A stretch of DNA of 64,000 nt from Campylobacter coli 76339 (lineage in GTDB: Bacteria > Campylobacterota > Campylobacteria > Campylobacterales > Campylobacteraceae), in NCBI GenBank assembly GCA_000470055.1, contig HG326877.1:186001-250000 (forward strand), given 5' to 3'. Shown in pieces: positions 9,546 to 18,473 of this stretch (positions within the stretch are counted from its first letter, which is position 1; every line of letters begins with the position of its first letter). The notes below the pieces were generated by a model, which searched no databases, was not told the origin of the DNA, and worked only from the letters and a program-made list of their open reading frames with translations. A program made the translations under genes and the position numbers.

Positions 9546-10883
9546 ATGTGTGCTGTAGTAGGAGTTATAAATTCAAAAAATGCAAGCACTTATGCTTACT
9601 ATGCTCTTTTTGCTATGCAACACCGAGGACAAGAAGCAAGTGGCATTAGCGTAAGTAACGGTAAAACTATCAAAACTATCAAAGCCAAAGGTGAAGTCAG
9701 TCAAATTTTTAACCCTGATAATCTAAAAACCCTAGAGGGCGAAATCGCCATAGGACACAATCGCTATTCTACAGCGGGAAATTCAAGCTTAAATGATGCT
9801 CAGCCCGTAGCTGCGACTTCAGTTTTAGGAGATATTGCTTTAGCACACAATGGAAATTTGGTCAACAAAGAAGAAGTAAGATCAAGACTTATCGAAGATG
9901 GAGCTATCTTTCAAACCAATATGGATACTGAAAATGTCGTCCATCTCATAGCAAGAAGCAAAAAAGAAAGCTTAAAAGATAGATTTATCGAAAGCTTGCA
10001 AGAATGTATAGGAGCTTATTGTTTTGTTTTAGCAAGTAAAGATAAACTTTATGTTGTAAGGGATCCTTATGGGGTGCGTCCTTTGTCTTTAGGGCGTTTA
10101 AAAGATGGAGGCTATATCGTAGCAAGCGAAACTTGCGCTTTTGATCTGATAGAAGCAGAATTTATACGCGATGTTAAACCTGGAGAAATGATTATTTTCA
10201 CTCAAGGAAATGATAAATTTGAAAGTATAGAACTTTTTAAACAAGAGCCTAGAATTTGTGCTTTCGAATATATTTATTTTGCTAGACCTGATAGCATTAT
10301 AGAAGGAAAAAGCGTATATGAGATACGCAAAAAAATGGGAGAAGCTTTAGCAAAGAAATTTACTCATAGTGCTGATTTTGTAGTGCCTGTTCCAGATAGT
10401 GGCGTAAGTGCTGCCATAGGTTTTGCACAATATTTAAAAATTCCACTTGAAATGGCTATAGTTAGAAACCATTATATAGGCAGAACCTTTATCGAACCTA
10501 CCCAAGAACTTAGAAATTTAAAAGTAAAATTAAAATTAAACCCTATGCATAAAGTTCTAAAAGATAAGGAAATTGTCGTGGTAGATGATAGTTTGGTGCG
10601 TGGAACAACTTCTAAAAAAATCATTTCCTTACTTCGTGCCGCAGGTGCAAGCAAAATTCACTTAGCTATAGCTTGCCCTGAAATTAAATTTCCAGATACT
10701 TATGGGATCGATACTCCAACCTTTGAAGAACTCATTAGTGCTAATAAAAATTTAGAAGAAGTACGCGAATATGTAGAAGCGGATTCGCTTAGCTTTTTAA
10801 GTATCGAAGAATTAACTCAAAGCATAGGGGATGAAAGAAAATATTCTTTGATTAGCTTTGATGGAGATTATTTTATTAAATAA
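9546..10883 (+). CDS. purF: Amidophosphoribosyltransferase
   Basis: First committed step of purine synthesis: transfers ammonia from glutamine to PRPP. The protein begins MCAVVGVI, so removal of Met exposes the N-terminal nucleophile Cys2 of the class II glutaminase domain; no propeptide is present. Further motifs are GHNRYST near residue 74, LAHNGNLVN near residue 98, and the PRPP-binding loop VVVDDSLVRGTTSKK near residues 345-359. Length 445 fits the family. It forms a pair with dapB. Downstream, a convergent CPBP protease gene begins 3 bp after the stop. Confidence 0.97.
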   Translation: MCAVVGVINSKNASTYAYYALFAMQHRGQEASGISVSNGKTIKTIKAKGEVSQIFNPDNLKTLEGEIAIGHNRYSTAGNSSLNDAQPVAATSVLGDIALAHNGNLVNKEEVRSRLIEDGAIFQTNMDTENVVHLIARSKKESLKDRFIESLQECIGAYCFVLASKDKLYVVRDPYGVRPLSLGRLKDGGYIVASETCAFDLIEAEFIRDVKPGEMIIFTQGNDKFESIELFKQEPRICAFEYIYFARPDSIIEGKSVYEIRKKMGEALAKKFTHSADFVVPVPDSGVSAAIGFAQYLKIPLEMAIVRNHYIGRTFIEPTQELRNLKVKLKLNPMHKVLKDKEIVVVDDSLVRGTTSKKIISLLRAAGASKIHLAIACPEIKFPDTYGIDTPTFEELISANKNLEEVREYVEADSLSFLSIEELTQSIGDERKYSLISFDGDYFIK

Positions 10884-10886
10884 TCT

Positions 10887-11699
10887 CTATTTTACATAAG
10901 AGGGATAAGTAAAGAAAAACAAATGTGTTAAATTTAAACCATAATGAAAAAATACACTAAGCCACAAACTCTTACTATATCTCCAAGCCATTCCATAAAT
11001 CAAACCCGCCAAAGAAGCAAAGATTATCATTAAAATACCTGCTTTATAATGCGCTACTCCAAATGCCAAACTTGCAAGCAAAAGCGCTCCTGCACCTCCT
11101 ATCAAACCTTGCAATCTTTGTTGTAAATAGCCTCTAAAAAATGCCTCTTCAACCAAAGCAACCAAAAATAAATTAGAAAATAAAAAATACACTATCCAAG
11201 AAGGAAAGCCTATTTCCATTTTAATTACACCCAAATACCAAGGGATGGATAAAAGCAAAAAAGGACTTGCAAACAATAACACTGCTTGAAATAACTTTGG
11301 TTTTATTCTATTTAAATTCTCAAACAAACTTGGCATAAGCAAAAAGAGTAAAAAAACACCCAAAGGCTTATCAAAGCTAAAATACAAAGTAAAAGCACTG
11401 CTATGCTCACTTGCATGAACTTTATCTAGAATTTTTATATTATTAGCACCTGGGATAAAATGCATAAATAAAAGCAAACAAAATGCCACTATCAAAAGCT
11501 CTAAAAATATATTTTTATTGTTTTTATAATATAAAGACAATAAAAAAAATACACCTATAAAAATAATGAAACTTATTTCTATGATATTATGATAATAAGC
11601 TAAAATTCCACTGATTGCTAATACAATAAAAGATAATTTTATTTTTTTAAACGAAAGTAATGTCAAAGCTAAAGCTAATAAGATAAAAGTTAGGATCAT
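10887..11699 (-). CDS. CPBP-family intramembrane protease (CAAX-like, Abi)
   Basis: A 270-residue, very hydrophobic protein with about eight membrane segments. The C-terminal half carries the CPBP (Rce1-like) signature: EEAFFRGYLQQRL near residue 188 with the catalytic Glu pair and Arg, FGVAHY near residue 217, and FFHYGLN near residue 254 with the last conserved His. Bacterial members process or degrade membrane proteins; some protect against bacteriocins or phage. It lies between purF and an extra chemoreceptor, a position where I expect fliI next to purF in reference C. jejuni, so it appears accessory. Substrate unknown. Confidence 0.85.
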   Translation of the reverse strand: MILTFILLALALTLLSFKKIKLSFIVLAISGILAYYHNIIEISFIIFIGVFFLLSLYYKNNKNIFLELLIVAFCLLLFMHFIPGANNIKILDKVHASEHSSAFTLYFSFDKPLGVFLLFLLMPSLFENLNRIKPKLFQAVLLFASPFLLLSIPWYLGVIKMEIGFPSWIVYFLFSNLFLVALVEEAFFRGYLQQRLQGLIGGAGALLLASLAFGVAHYKAGILMIIFASLAGLIYGMAWRYSKSLWLSVFFHYGLNLTHLFFFTYPSYVK

Positions 11700-12002
11700 A
11701 TTTTATTTCTCTTTTTTAATTTCATCAAATTTCGAAAAATAGTACTACTTAATAAATTAAATACATATAAAAATACTTCATCAAAAACACATTTAAAATA
11801 TTTATTTTGTCTTTATTTATTAATCTTAAATAAATCATTTAGATAGTAAGTATTATTTTTGATAAATTTAATAAATTTAAAATTGTAATATAAAAAATAA
11901 ATAAAATAATGAGTATTTTTATTAAAATCATAACTATTTTGTAATTTAGTATTAACGCTTAGTAGCTAAAATTATCTTTAAAAAATAATTAAAGGAGTAT
12001 CT
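11700..12002. other. AT-rich divergent intergenic region upstream of the chemoreceptor
   Basis: About 300 bp separate the divergent CPBP protease and chemoreceptor genes. I see no coding sequence. Near the chemoreceptor, TAAAATTATC around 11966-11975 could serve as a -10 region and AAAGGAG at 11992-11998 is a strong ribosome binding site for the ATG at 12003. No sigma-28 or sigma-54 promoter is convincing. Confidence 0.5.
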
Positions 12003-13742
12003 ATGCAATTATCAATTCGTAAAAAAATGCTTATGCTAGGAGGCATTTGTCTTGTTTCGATGCTAGTAACCTTTGGGATTTTTTATTACAACAATCTACA
12101 AGGAAGCGAAAAAATAGCTCAAACAACAAAAAATTTGATCAATAAAGAAATAGATGTCAAGGTAGAACTCTTAACTAAATCGATGGCTATTGCTTTAGGA
12201 GATTTGATCAGAAATGTTCACAGCGAAGAAGAAAAAGTCAAAATTATAGCTACTGCGATTGAAAATTTTAGATTTGAAGAAGATAAAAGCGGATATTTCT
12301 TTGTTTATCAAAAAACCACCGTCAAAGCCCATCCTGTTAGAAAAGACTTAATCGGGACAGATTTGTATAATGCAAAAGATGAAAATGGAGTTTTTTATGT
12401 GCGAGAATTATACCAAAGAGCATTAGAAAAAGGTGGATTTGTCACTTTTCACTTTACAAAGCCTCAACCTGATGGAAAAAGCACAATAGCAGAAAAAACA
12501 GCTTATAGCTATTTAATACCTAATACAAATGATTTATGGATTTCTACAGGTGTTTATAAAGATACTTTAGAATCTTATATTGATGGGAATTTAGAAGAAT
12601 TGTTATCATTTTTTTCTAAAAACTTTTTTAAGACTATAATATTTTCTATATTATTTATACTCATCATCATACCATTTATTTTTATATTCTATAGAAATCT
12701 CATCACCGGAGTTCAAGGCATAGAAGCAAACATCACCTCCTTCTTCGATTTCATCAATCATAAAACCAAAGATGTTTCTACTATTGATGTAAAAACCAAT
12801 GATGAATTTGGTCAAATCTCTAAAGCCATCAATGAAAACATTCTTGCCACTAAACAAGGTTTAGAACAAGATGCTAAAGCAGTAAAAGAAAGTGTTGAAA
12901 CTGTAGGAGTAGTAGAAAGAGGTAATCTTACTGCAAGAATTACAGCCAATCCTAGAAATCCACAATTAATAGAACTTAAAAATGTTCTAAATAAACTTTT
13001 AGATGTTTTACAAACTAAAGTAGGATCAGATATGAATGCTATTCATAAGATCTTTGAAGAATATAAGTCTTTAGACTTTAGAAATAAACTTGATAATGCT
13101 AATGGTAGTGTTGAAGTAACTACTAATGCTTTAGGGGATGAAATTGTTAAGATGTTAAAACAAAGTTCTGACTTTGCTAATCACTTAGCCAGTGAAAGTT
13201 CTAAACTTCAAAGTGCAGTTCAAAACCTTACTTCATCTTCTAATTCTCAAGCAGCTTCTTTAGAAGAAACTGCAGCTGCTTTAGAAGAGATTACTTCTTC
13301 TATGCAAAATGTTTCTGTAAAAACTAGTGATGTAATCACTCAATCTGAAGAGATTAAGAATGTTACAGGTATTATTGGAGATATTGCAGATCAAATCAAT
13401 CTTCTAGCATTAAATGCTGCTATTGAAGCTGCAAGAGCAGGAGAACATGGTAGAGGATTTGCAGTTGTTGCAGATGAAGTTAGAAAGCTAGCTGAAAGAA
13501 CTCAAAAGTCTTTATCTGAAATAGAAGCTAATACTAATTTATTGGTTCAATCTATCAATGATATGGCAGAATCTATTAAAGAGCAAACTGCAGGTATTAC
13601 TCAAATCAATGAGAGTGTAGCTCAAATTGATCAAACTACTAAAGATAATGTAGAGATTGCTAATGAGTCTGCTATTATTTCTAATACTGTAAGTGATATA
13701 GCTAATAATATACTTGAGGATGTTAGAAAGAAAAGGTTTTAA
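12003..13742 (+). CDS. Methyl-accepting chemotaxis protein with single-Cache (sCache_2-like) sensor
   Basis: A 579-residue transmembrane chemoreceptor that senses a periplasmic ligand and signals to CheA through CheW. Order: TM1 about residues 9-29; periplasmic domain with [10 protein letters not shown] and [15 protein letters not shown], typical of sCache_2 sensors of small organic acids; TM2 about 206-231; HAMP; coiled-coil signalling domain with [20 protein letters not shown]. From Ser246 to the end it is residue-for-residue identical to the Tlp2-like receptor at 57265-59244, and the DNA differs at only four synonymous sites. The sensor half is unrelated. It is a Tlp-group hybrid; I cannot tell which published Tlp number applies. 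The ligand is inferred only from domain type. Confidence 0.9.
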   Translation: MQLSIRKKMLMLGGICLVSMLVTFGIFYYNNLQGSEKIAQTTKNLINKEIDVKVELLTKSMAIALGDLIRNVHSEEEKVKIIATAIENFRFEEDKSGYFFVYQKTTVKAHPVRKDLIGTDLYNAKDENGVFYVRELYQRALEKGGFVTFHFTKPQPDGKSTIAEKTAYSYLIPNTNDLWISTGVYKDTLESYIDGNLEELLSFFSKNFFKTIIFSILFILIIIPFIFIFYRNLITGVQGIEANITSFFDFINHKTKDVSTIDVKTNDEFGQISKAINENILATKQGLEQDAKAVKESVETVGVVERGNLTARITANPRNPQLIELKNVLNKLLDVLQTKVGSDMNAIHKIFEEYKSLDFRNKLDNANGSVEVTTNALGDEIVKMLKQSSDFANHLASESSKLQSAVQNLTSSSNSQAASLEETAAALEEITSSMQNVSVKTSDVITQSEEIKNVTGIIGDIADQINLLALNAAIEAARAGEHGRGFAVVADEVRKLAERTQKSLSEIEANTNLLVQSINDMAESIKEQTAGITQINESVAQIDQTTKDNVEIANESAIISNTVSDIANNILEDVRKKRF

Positions 13743-13886
13743 TTAGAGATTGATGTGTAAAATTTAGATTGATATGCAAGTATCAATCTAAAGATTTTGA
13801 TTTGTTGATACTTTTATTTATTACTTATTGATATCTTTAATTCATTATTTATTAATACCTAGATAGGTTGGGTGTTGATGAAATTT
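12738..13886 (+). repeat. 1,149-bp inverted repeat, copy 1 (chemoreceptor signalling half and terminator)
   Basis: Begins at the TCC codon for Ser246 and ends 144 bp past the stop codon. It matches the reverse complement of 57121-58269 with equal length and no gaps. I found four differences, at 12842, 12848, 12947 and 13487, all third-codon-position and synonymous; the 3' non-coding part is identical. Immediately outside both borders similarity ends. Confidence 0.95.
13763..13792 (+). terminator. Hairpin terminator of the sCache chemoreceptor
   Basis: TTTAGATTGATA at 13763-13774 pairs perfectly with TATCAATCTAAA at 13781-13792 around TGCAAG. The 12-bp stem lies 20 nt past the stop codon and is followed by a T-rich stretch. 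It is inside the duplicated segment, so the same hairpin serves the other receptor. Confidence 0.65.
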
Positions 13887-13929
13887 TACAGTTCTATATT
13901 TATTGAAACTATTTTTAATACAAAAAAGA

Positions 13930-15315
13930 CTATTTAAGATTAGGATTAGGTAGTGTTGCGTTAGAACTTCCCATATTGATATTTTGCTGCACTGCACCAG
14001 GAGCAACATTGGCATCAATTTGACTTAAAAGTCTTATAGTTTCTTCAAATTCAAAGCTTTCTTCAGGATTTTGTCCTAAAAATTTTTGCATAAATTCCTT
14101 TTTGGCTATAGCTTCATCAAGCTCCTTATCGCTACCTTTTTGATAAGCACCAATACGAAGTAATACTTCATTTTCTTTTAAAAGCGAATTTAAGCGTTTA
14201 AATTTTCTTGCTAAAAGCTTGTGCTCAGGACTTATGATATCGCCCATTACCCTTGAGGCTGAATTTTGTATATTAATCGGAGGATAAATTCCAAAATCCG
14301 TAAGCTCACGACTTAAAACAATATGCCCATCCAAGATAGAACGACTTTGATCGGCGATAGGATCACTCATATCATCTCCATCAACCAAAACAGTAAAAAA
14401 CGCCGTTATAGTTCCTTTACCTTCTTCTTTTCCCGTTCTTTCCATGAGCTGAGGCAAAAGACTTAAAACACTTGGAGGATAGCCTTTTGTAGTAGGAGGT
14501 TCGCCAAGGGCAAGTCCTATCTCTCTTTGTGCCATGGCAAACCGCGTTACACTATCCATGATAAAAAGCACATCTTTGCCTTGTTCTTTAAAGTATTCAG
14601 CTACGCTCATAGCGCAAAATGCTCCATATTTCCGCATTAAAGCACTATCATCACTTGTTGCAACGATAATTACTGTATCGTCAAGCTTTCCACCTAAATT
14701 TTTTTGTATAAATTCAGGAATTTCGCGCCCTCTTTCGCCTATAAGTGCGACTACTTTGATAGGAGCTTTTGAATTTTTAACTATCATACCCATAAGAGTA
14801 GATTTTCCTACGCCACTTCCTGCAAAAATGCCTAATTTTTGCCCCACACCACAAGTTAAAAGTGCGTCTATGGTTTTAACTCCCACAGGAAAAACCTCTT
14901 CTATAAGTCCTCTTTTCATCGCATCAATAGGTGCACGCATGATAGGCATATATTTAGTCGCCTCTATAGCACCCTTTCCATCTTTAGGACGCATAAAAGG
15001 ATCCACCACTCTTCCTAAAAGCTCATCACTAACGCCTATTTGCATTCCTGCATCACTTATAAAAGCGCGGTCGCCTATTTTAAAACCTTCTATGAAAGAA
15101 AAAGGACTTAGATAGCTAAATTGCTCTTTGATTTCAACAACCATAGCTAAGGTGTTTAAATTTTCATTTTCATTTGAAACAAGTTTAATGATATCACCCA
15201 CACCCGTTTTAAGTCCTCGAATTTCTATACTTGTAGCAGAAATTTTAGTGATCTCTCCAAAAACAGCACTTAAATTTTCTTTGCCAAGTTTAGAACGAAG
15301 TTTTTCTAAATTCAT
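13930..15315 (-). CDS. fliI: Flagellum-specific ATPase FliI
   Basis: The hexameric ATPase of the flagellar type III export apparatus, on the cytoplasmic face of the basal body. The 461-residue length is standard. Walker A is GIFAGSGVGKSTLMG near residue 160, Walker B LFIMDSVTRFA near residue 249, and the F1-type beta-subunit-like stretch GEPPTTKGYPPS is near residue 275. The start ATG overlaps the folE stop (TAATG), so translation is coupled to folE. The 188-bp gap downstream contains the end of the chemoreceptor repeat. Confidence 0.97.
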   Translation of the reverse strand: MNLEKLRSKLGKENLSAVFGEITKISATSIEIRGLKTGVGDIIKLVSNENENLNTLAMVVEIKEQFSYLSPFSFIEGFKIGDRAFISDAGMQIGVSDELLGRVVDPFMRPKDGKGAIEATKYMPIMRAPIDAMKRGLIEEVFPVGVKTIDALLTCGVGQKLGIFAGSGVGKSTLMGMIVKNSKAPIKVVALIGERGREIPEFIQKNLGGKLDDTVIIVATSDDSALMRKYGAFCAMSVAEYFKEQGKDVLFIMDSVTRFAMAQREIGLALGEPPTTKGYPPSVLSLLPQLMERTGKEEGKGTITAFFTVLVDGDDMSDPIADQSRSILDGHIVLSRELTDFGIYPPINIQNSASRVMGDIISPEHKLLARKFKRLNSLLKENEVLLRIGAYQKGSDKELDEAIAKKEFMQKFLGQNPEESFEFEETIRLLSQIDANVAPGAVQQNINMGSSNATLPNPNLK

Positions 15316-15917
15316 TAAAAACGAACTTGCTTAGGAGAATTAATGAGTGAAAAAAATTCTTCGCGTGTTTTTTCATTTTTTAAAAAAAGTCCACGAAGAG
15401 CCGAAGTGGTGGTGGTAGAATTTGCTTTTTGTACCCCACGCATTTCCACGCACATATGTCTAGCTTCTATAACTACACCAACACCTTTTGCACCAACATT
15501 TTCCATCAAAGCTTCAGCAATTTGTTCAGTAAGTTGTTCTTGAATTTGAAGTCTTCTAGCATATATTTCTACAAGACGCGGAATTTTACTAAGCCCAACC
15601 ACTTTTTGATCGGGGATATAAGCCACATGCACGCGGCCAAAAAAAGGTAAAAGGTGATGCTCACAAAGACTGTAAAATTCTATATCACGCACTAAAACCA
15701 TTTCGTTATTTGAGCTTTCAAATAAAGCATTATTTAGTATTTCCTTGACATTTTTTTTATATCCACTTGTTAAAAACTCATAAGCTTTAAAAACACGATT
15801 AGGCGTCTTTACAAGTCCTTCTCTAGTTGGATTTTCCCCCATAATTTCAAGCATAGTTTTTACGCAATTTTCAAATTTTTCTTGCAAATTATTCTCCGTA
15901 TTTTTTTCTTGGCTCAT
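15315..15917 (-). CDS. folE: GTP cyclohydrolase I
   Basis: Converts GTP to dihydroneopterin triphosphate, the entry to folate and, with QueD and QueE in this same window, to queuosine. The 200-residue product has the type I signatures [18 protein letters not shown] (zinc-ligand Cys and His) and [10 protein letters not shown] with the second zinc Cys. It is coupled to fliI by a one-base overlap. The 90-bp gap to tig holds divergent promoters. Confidence 0.97.
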   Translation of the reverse strand: MSQEKNTENNLQEKFENCVKTMLEIMGENPTREGLVKTPNRVFKAYEFLTSGYKKNVKEILNNALFESSNNEMVLVRDIEFYSLCEHHLLPFFGRVHVAYIPDQKVVGLSKIPRLVEIYARRLQIQEQLTEQIAEALMENVGAKGVGVVIEARHMCVEMRGVQKANSTTTTSALRGLFLKNEKTREEFFSLINSPKQVRF

Positions 15918-15968
15918 TTTAACATAAAATGCTTTAAAATTTTATGCAACTAATAAGGAAAAATTTGC

Positions 15969-15974
15969 TATGAT
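15969..15974 (+). promoter_or_regulatory. -10 element of the tig operon
   Basis: TATGAT at 15969-15974, preceded by TTTGC, lies 33 nt before the tig ATG at 16008. A TAAGGA ribosome binding site is at 15994-15999. This fits a Campylobacter sigma-70 promoter in the folE-tig divergent gap. Confidence 0.55.
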
Positions 15975-16007
15975 TAAAGCAAATTTTATTTTATAAGGAA
16001 AAATGTT

Positions 16008-17333
16008 ATGGAAGTAAAAGCAAAGCAATTAGACTCTGTTAATGCGACTGCTAGTGTAAAAATTCCTTCAGGGATGATTAAAAGCGAAGTAGAAAATTTA
16101 GCTAAAAAAGCTTCTAAAAATGTAAAAATGGACGGCTTTAGACCAGGAAAAGTTCCTGTTGCTGCTGTACTTAAAAGATATCAAAAAGAATTGACTCAAG
16201 ATGCAGAACAAAATCTTTTTAAATCTGCTGTTGATAGCGCTTTAAAAGAATTAAAAAAAGAAGCAAAAGAACTTGTAGGTGAGCCATATTTTGAAAAATT
16301 TGATCGTAAAGATGGAGAAATTGTTGCTGAATTAGCTCTTTCTTTTAAGCCTGAATTTAAACTCGATGGCTATGAAAAATTGATTCCTGAGTATCAAACT
16401 CCAAAAGTAACTAAAAAAGAAATCGATGAGAAAAAAGAAGAATTATTAAAACGCTTTGCTACTCCTGAAGCTATTAAAACCAAAAGAGCTTTAAAAGAAG
16501 GTGATTTTGCAAAATTTGATTTTGAGGGTTTTGTAGATGAGAAAGCTTTTGATGGAGGTAAAGCTGAAAATTATGTTTTAGAAATAGGTTCTAAACAATT
16601 CATACCAGGTTTTGAAGAAGGTATGGTAGGAATGAAAAGCGGAGAAGAAAAAGATGTAAAAGTAACTTTTCCTAAAGAATACGGCGCAGCACATTTAGCA
16701 GGAAAAGATGCGGTGTTTAAAGTAAAATTGCACGAAATTCAAGAATTAAAATTGCCTGAGCTCGATGAAGGAATGTTAAAAAATCTTTTACCAAATGAAG
16801 AAAAACCAACAGTTGAACTTTTGGATGAAAAACTTAAAGAGCAAATCAAAAATGAAAAACTTTTCAAACTTGTAAATGATGAGCTAAAAGCTAAATTTGC
16901 TGATGCTTTAATCGAAAAATACAATTTTGACTTACCACGCGGTATAGTAGAGCAAGAAACTGATATGCAATTCCGCAACGCATTTAACACATTCAGTGAA
17001 AAAGAAATTGAAGAGCTTAAAGCAAGTAAAGAAAAATATCAAGAAAAACGCGATTCTTTCAAAGAAGAAGCACAAAAAAGCGTAAAACTTACTTTTATCA
17101 TTGATGAGCTTGCAAAACTTCGCAAAATTGAAGTAAATGATCAAGAATTGATCCAAGCGATTTATTTTGAAGCTTATCGCTACGGAATGAATCCAAAAGA
17201 ACATTTAGAAAATTACAAAAAACAAGGAGCTTTACCTGCAGTTAAAATGGCTTTGATCGAAGAAAAACTTTTCAGCGATATTTTTATGCCAAAAACTGAG
17301 AAAGCAAGCAAAAAAGAGAAAGAAGATAAATAA
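16008..17333 (+). CDS. tig: Trigger factor, ribosome-associated chaperone and peptidyl-prolyl isomerase
   Basis: Binds nascent chains at the ribosomal exit tunnel. The N-terminal ribosome-binding domain contains [10 protein letters not shown] near residue 41, the equivalent of the signature GFRxGKxP loop. The FKBP-like PPIase domain (about residues 150-235) contains [13 protein letters not shown] and [14 protein letters not shown]. The helical C-terminal domain follows, ending in a lysine-rich tail. Length 441 is typical. The stop codon abuts the clpP start (TAATG), as in many bacteria where tig and clpP are partners in protein quality control. Confidence 0.97.
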   Translation: MEVKAKQLDSVNATASVKIPSGMIKSEVENLAKKASKNVKMDGFRPGKVPVAAVLKRYQKELTQDAEQNLFKSAVDSALKELKKEAKELVGEPYFEKFDRKDGEIVAELALSFKPEFKLDGYEKLIPEYQTPKVTKKEIDEKKEELLKRFATPEAIKTKRALKEGDFAKFDFEGFVDEKAFDGGKAENYVLEIGSKQFIPGFEEGMVGMKSGEEKDVKVTFPKEYGAAHLAGKDAVFKVKLHEIQELKLPELDEGMLKNLLPNEEKPTVELLDEKLKEQIKNEKLFKLVNDELKAKFADALIEKYNFDLPRGIVEQETDMQFRNAFNTFSEKEIEELKASKEKYQEKRDSFKEEAQKSVKLTFIIDELAKLRKIEVNDQELIQAIYFEAYRYGMNPKEHLENYKKQGALPAVKMALIEEKLFSDIFMPKTEKASKKEKEDK

Positions 17334-17917
17334 TGTACATACCTTATGTAATCGAAAAAACAAGTCGCGGTGAAAGAAGCTATGATATCTATTCGCGTCT
17401 TTTAAAAGATAGAATTATTATGCTAAGTGGCGAAATTCATGATGAGCTTGCCGCTTCTATCGTAGCACAGCTTCTTTTTTTAGAAGCTGAAGATCCGCAA
17501 AAAGATATATATCTTTATATCAACTCTCCAGGTGGCGTGATCACCAGTGGTTTTAGCATCTATGATACTATGAATTATATCAAACCTGATGTTTGTACCA
17601 TCTGTATAGGACAAGCTGCATCTATGGGCGCATTTTTATTGAGTTGTGGAACAGAAGGAAAGCGTTTTGCTTTGCCTAATTCACGCATTATGATACATCA
17701 GCCTTTAGGTGGTGCAAGAGGACAAGCTACAGACATAGAAATTCAAGCTAAAGAAATTTTGAGATTAAAAACCATACTTAATGATATCTTGGCAAAAAAT
17801 ACCAAGCAAAAAGTCGCTAAAATAGCAAAAGACACAGAAAGAGATTTTTTCATGTCGGCGCAAGAAGCTAAAGAGTATGGTTTGATTGATAAGGTTTTAG
17901 AAAAAAGTTTTAAATGA
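17333..17917 (+). CDS. clpP: ATP-dependent Clp protease proteolytic subunit
   Basis: Serine peptidase forming the double heptameric ring that works with ClpA or ClpX. The catalytic triad is visible: Ser in [11 protein letters not shown] near residue 98, His in IMIHQPLGG near residue 122, and a downstream Asp. The N-terminus [20 protein letters not shown] is the usual axial-loop sequence with a short propeptide. Length 194 is standard. It is translationally coupled to tig and followed 28 bp later by def, so nascent-chain folding, deformylation and turnover genes cluster together. Confidence 0.97.
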   Translation: MYIPYVIEKTSRGERSYDIYSRLLKDRIIMLSGEIHDELAASIVAQLLFLEAEDPQKDIYLYINSPGGVITSGFSIYDTMNYIKPDVCTICIGQAASMGAFLLSCGTEGKRFALPNSRIMIHQPLGGARGQATDIEIQAKEILRLKTILNDILAKNTKQKVAKIAKDTERDFFMSAQEAKEYGLIDKVLEKSFK

Positions 17918-17945
17918 TTAAAGTCATTTAAGTAAAGGTTGTTTT

Positions 17946-18473
17946 ATGGTTAGAAAAATTATCACTTATCCTAATTCTAGACTTTTTTTAAATTCTGAAC
18001 CTGTAAATCAATTTGATCAAGAGCTTCATACTCTTCTTGATGATATGTATGATACCATGATTGCTAGTCAAGGAGTGGGTTTGGCTGCTATACAAGTAGA
18101 TATCCCGCTTCGTGCATTGATCGTAAACATTTTAGATGAAAATGAAGAGCAGAAAAAAGAAGACTTGCTAGAAATTATAAATCCGCAAATCATTCCTTTA
18201 GATGAAGAAAAAATCACCTGCACCGAGGGGTGTTTAAGTGTACCTGACTTCTTTGAAGAAGTGGAGCGTTATAATCATATCTTGCTTAAATACCAAGATC
18301 GCTTTGGAAATTTTAAAGAGCTAGAAGCTCAGGGATTTTTAGCTGTGGCTATCCAGCACGAAAACGATCATCTTAATGGTCATTTATTTATAGAAAAGAT
18401 TTCTTTTTTAAAAAGACAAAAATTTGATAAAGAATTTAAAAAGAAACTTAAAAATCAAAAAAAATCTAAATGA
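17946..18473 (+). CDS. def: Peptide deformylase
   Basis: Removes the formyl group from the starting methionine of new proteins, using a bound metal ion. All three motifs are present: GVGLAAIQ near residue 42 (motif 1), EGCLSVP near residue 93 with the metal-ligand Cys (motif 2), and QHENDHLNG near residue 138 with two metal-ligand His (motif 3). The 175-residue length and the lysine-rich C-terminal tail are ordinary for the genus. Its stop overlaps the ATG of the comM-like gene. Confidence 0.97.
   Translation: MVRKIITYPNSRLFLNSEPVNQFDQELHTLLDDMYDTMIASQGVGLAAIQVDIPLRALIVNILDENEEQKKEDLLEIINPQIIPLDEEKITCTEGCLSVPDFFEEVERYNHILLKYQDRFGNFKELEAQGFLAVAIQHENDHLNGHLFIEKISFLKRQKFDKEFKKKLKNQKKSK

Noticed and set aside
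13743-13886. Short repeated ATCAATCT units after the chemoreceptor stop as a possible CRISPR-like element
   Set aside because: They form a single terminator hairpin and some AT-rich redundancy, with no spacer structure.
17946-18473. Isoleucine in the GLAAIQ motif of peptide deformylase
   Set aside because: That position is variable in the family (AAxQ), so it is not an anomaly.
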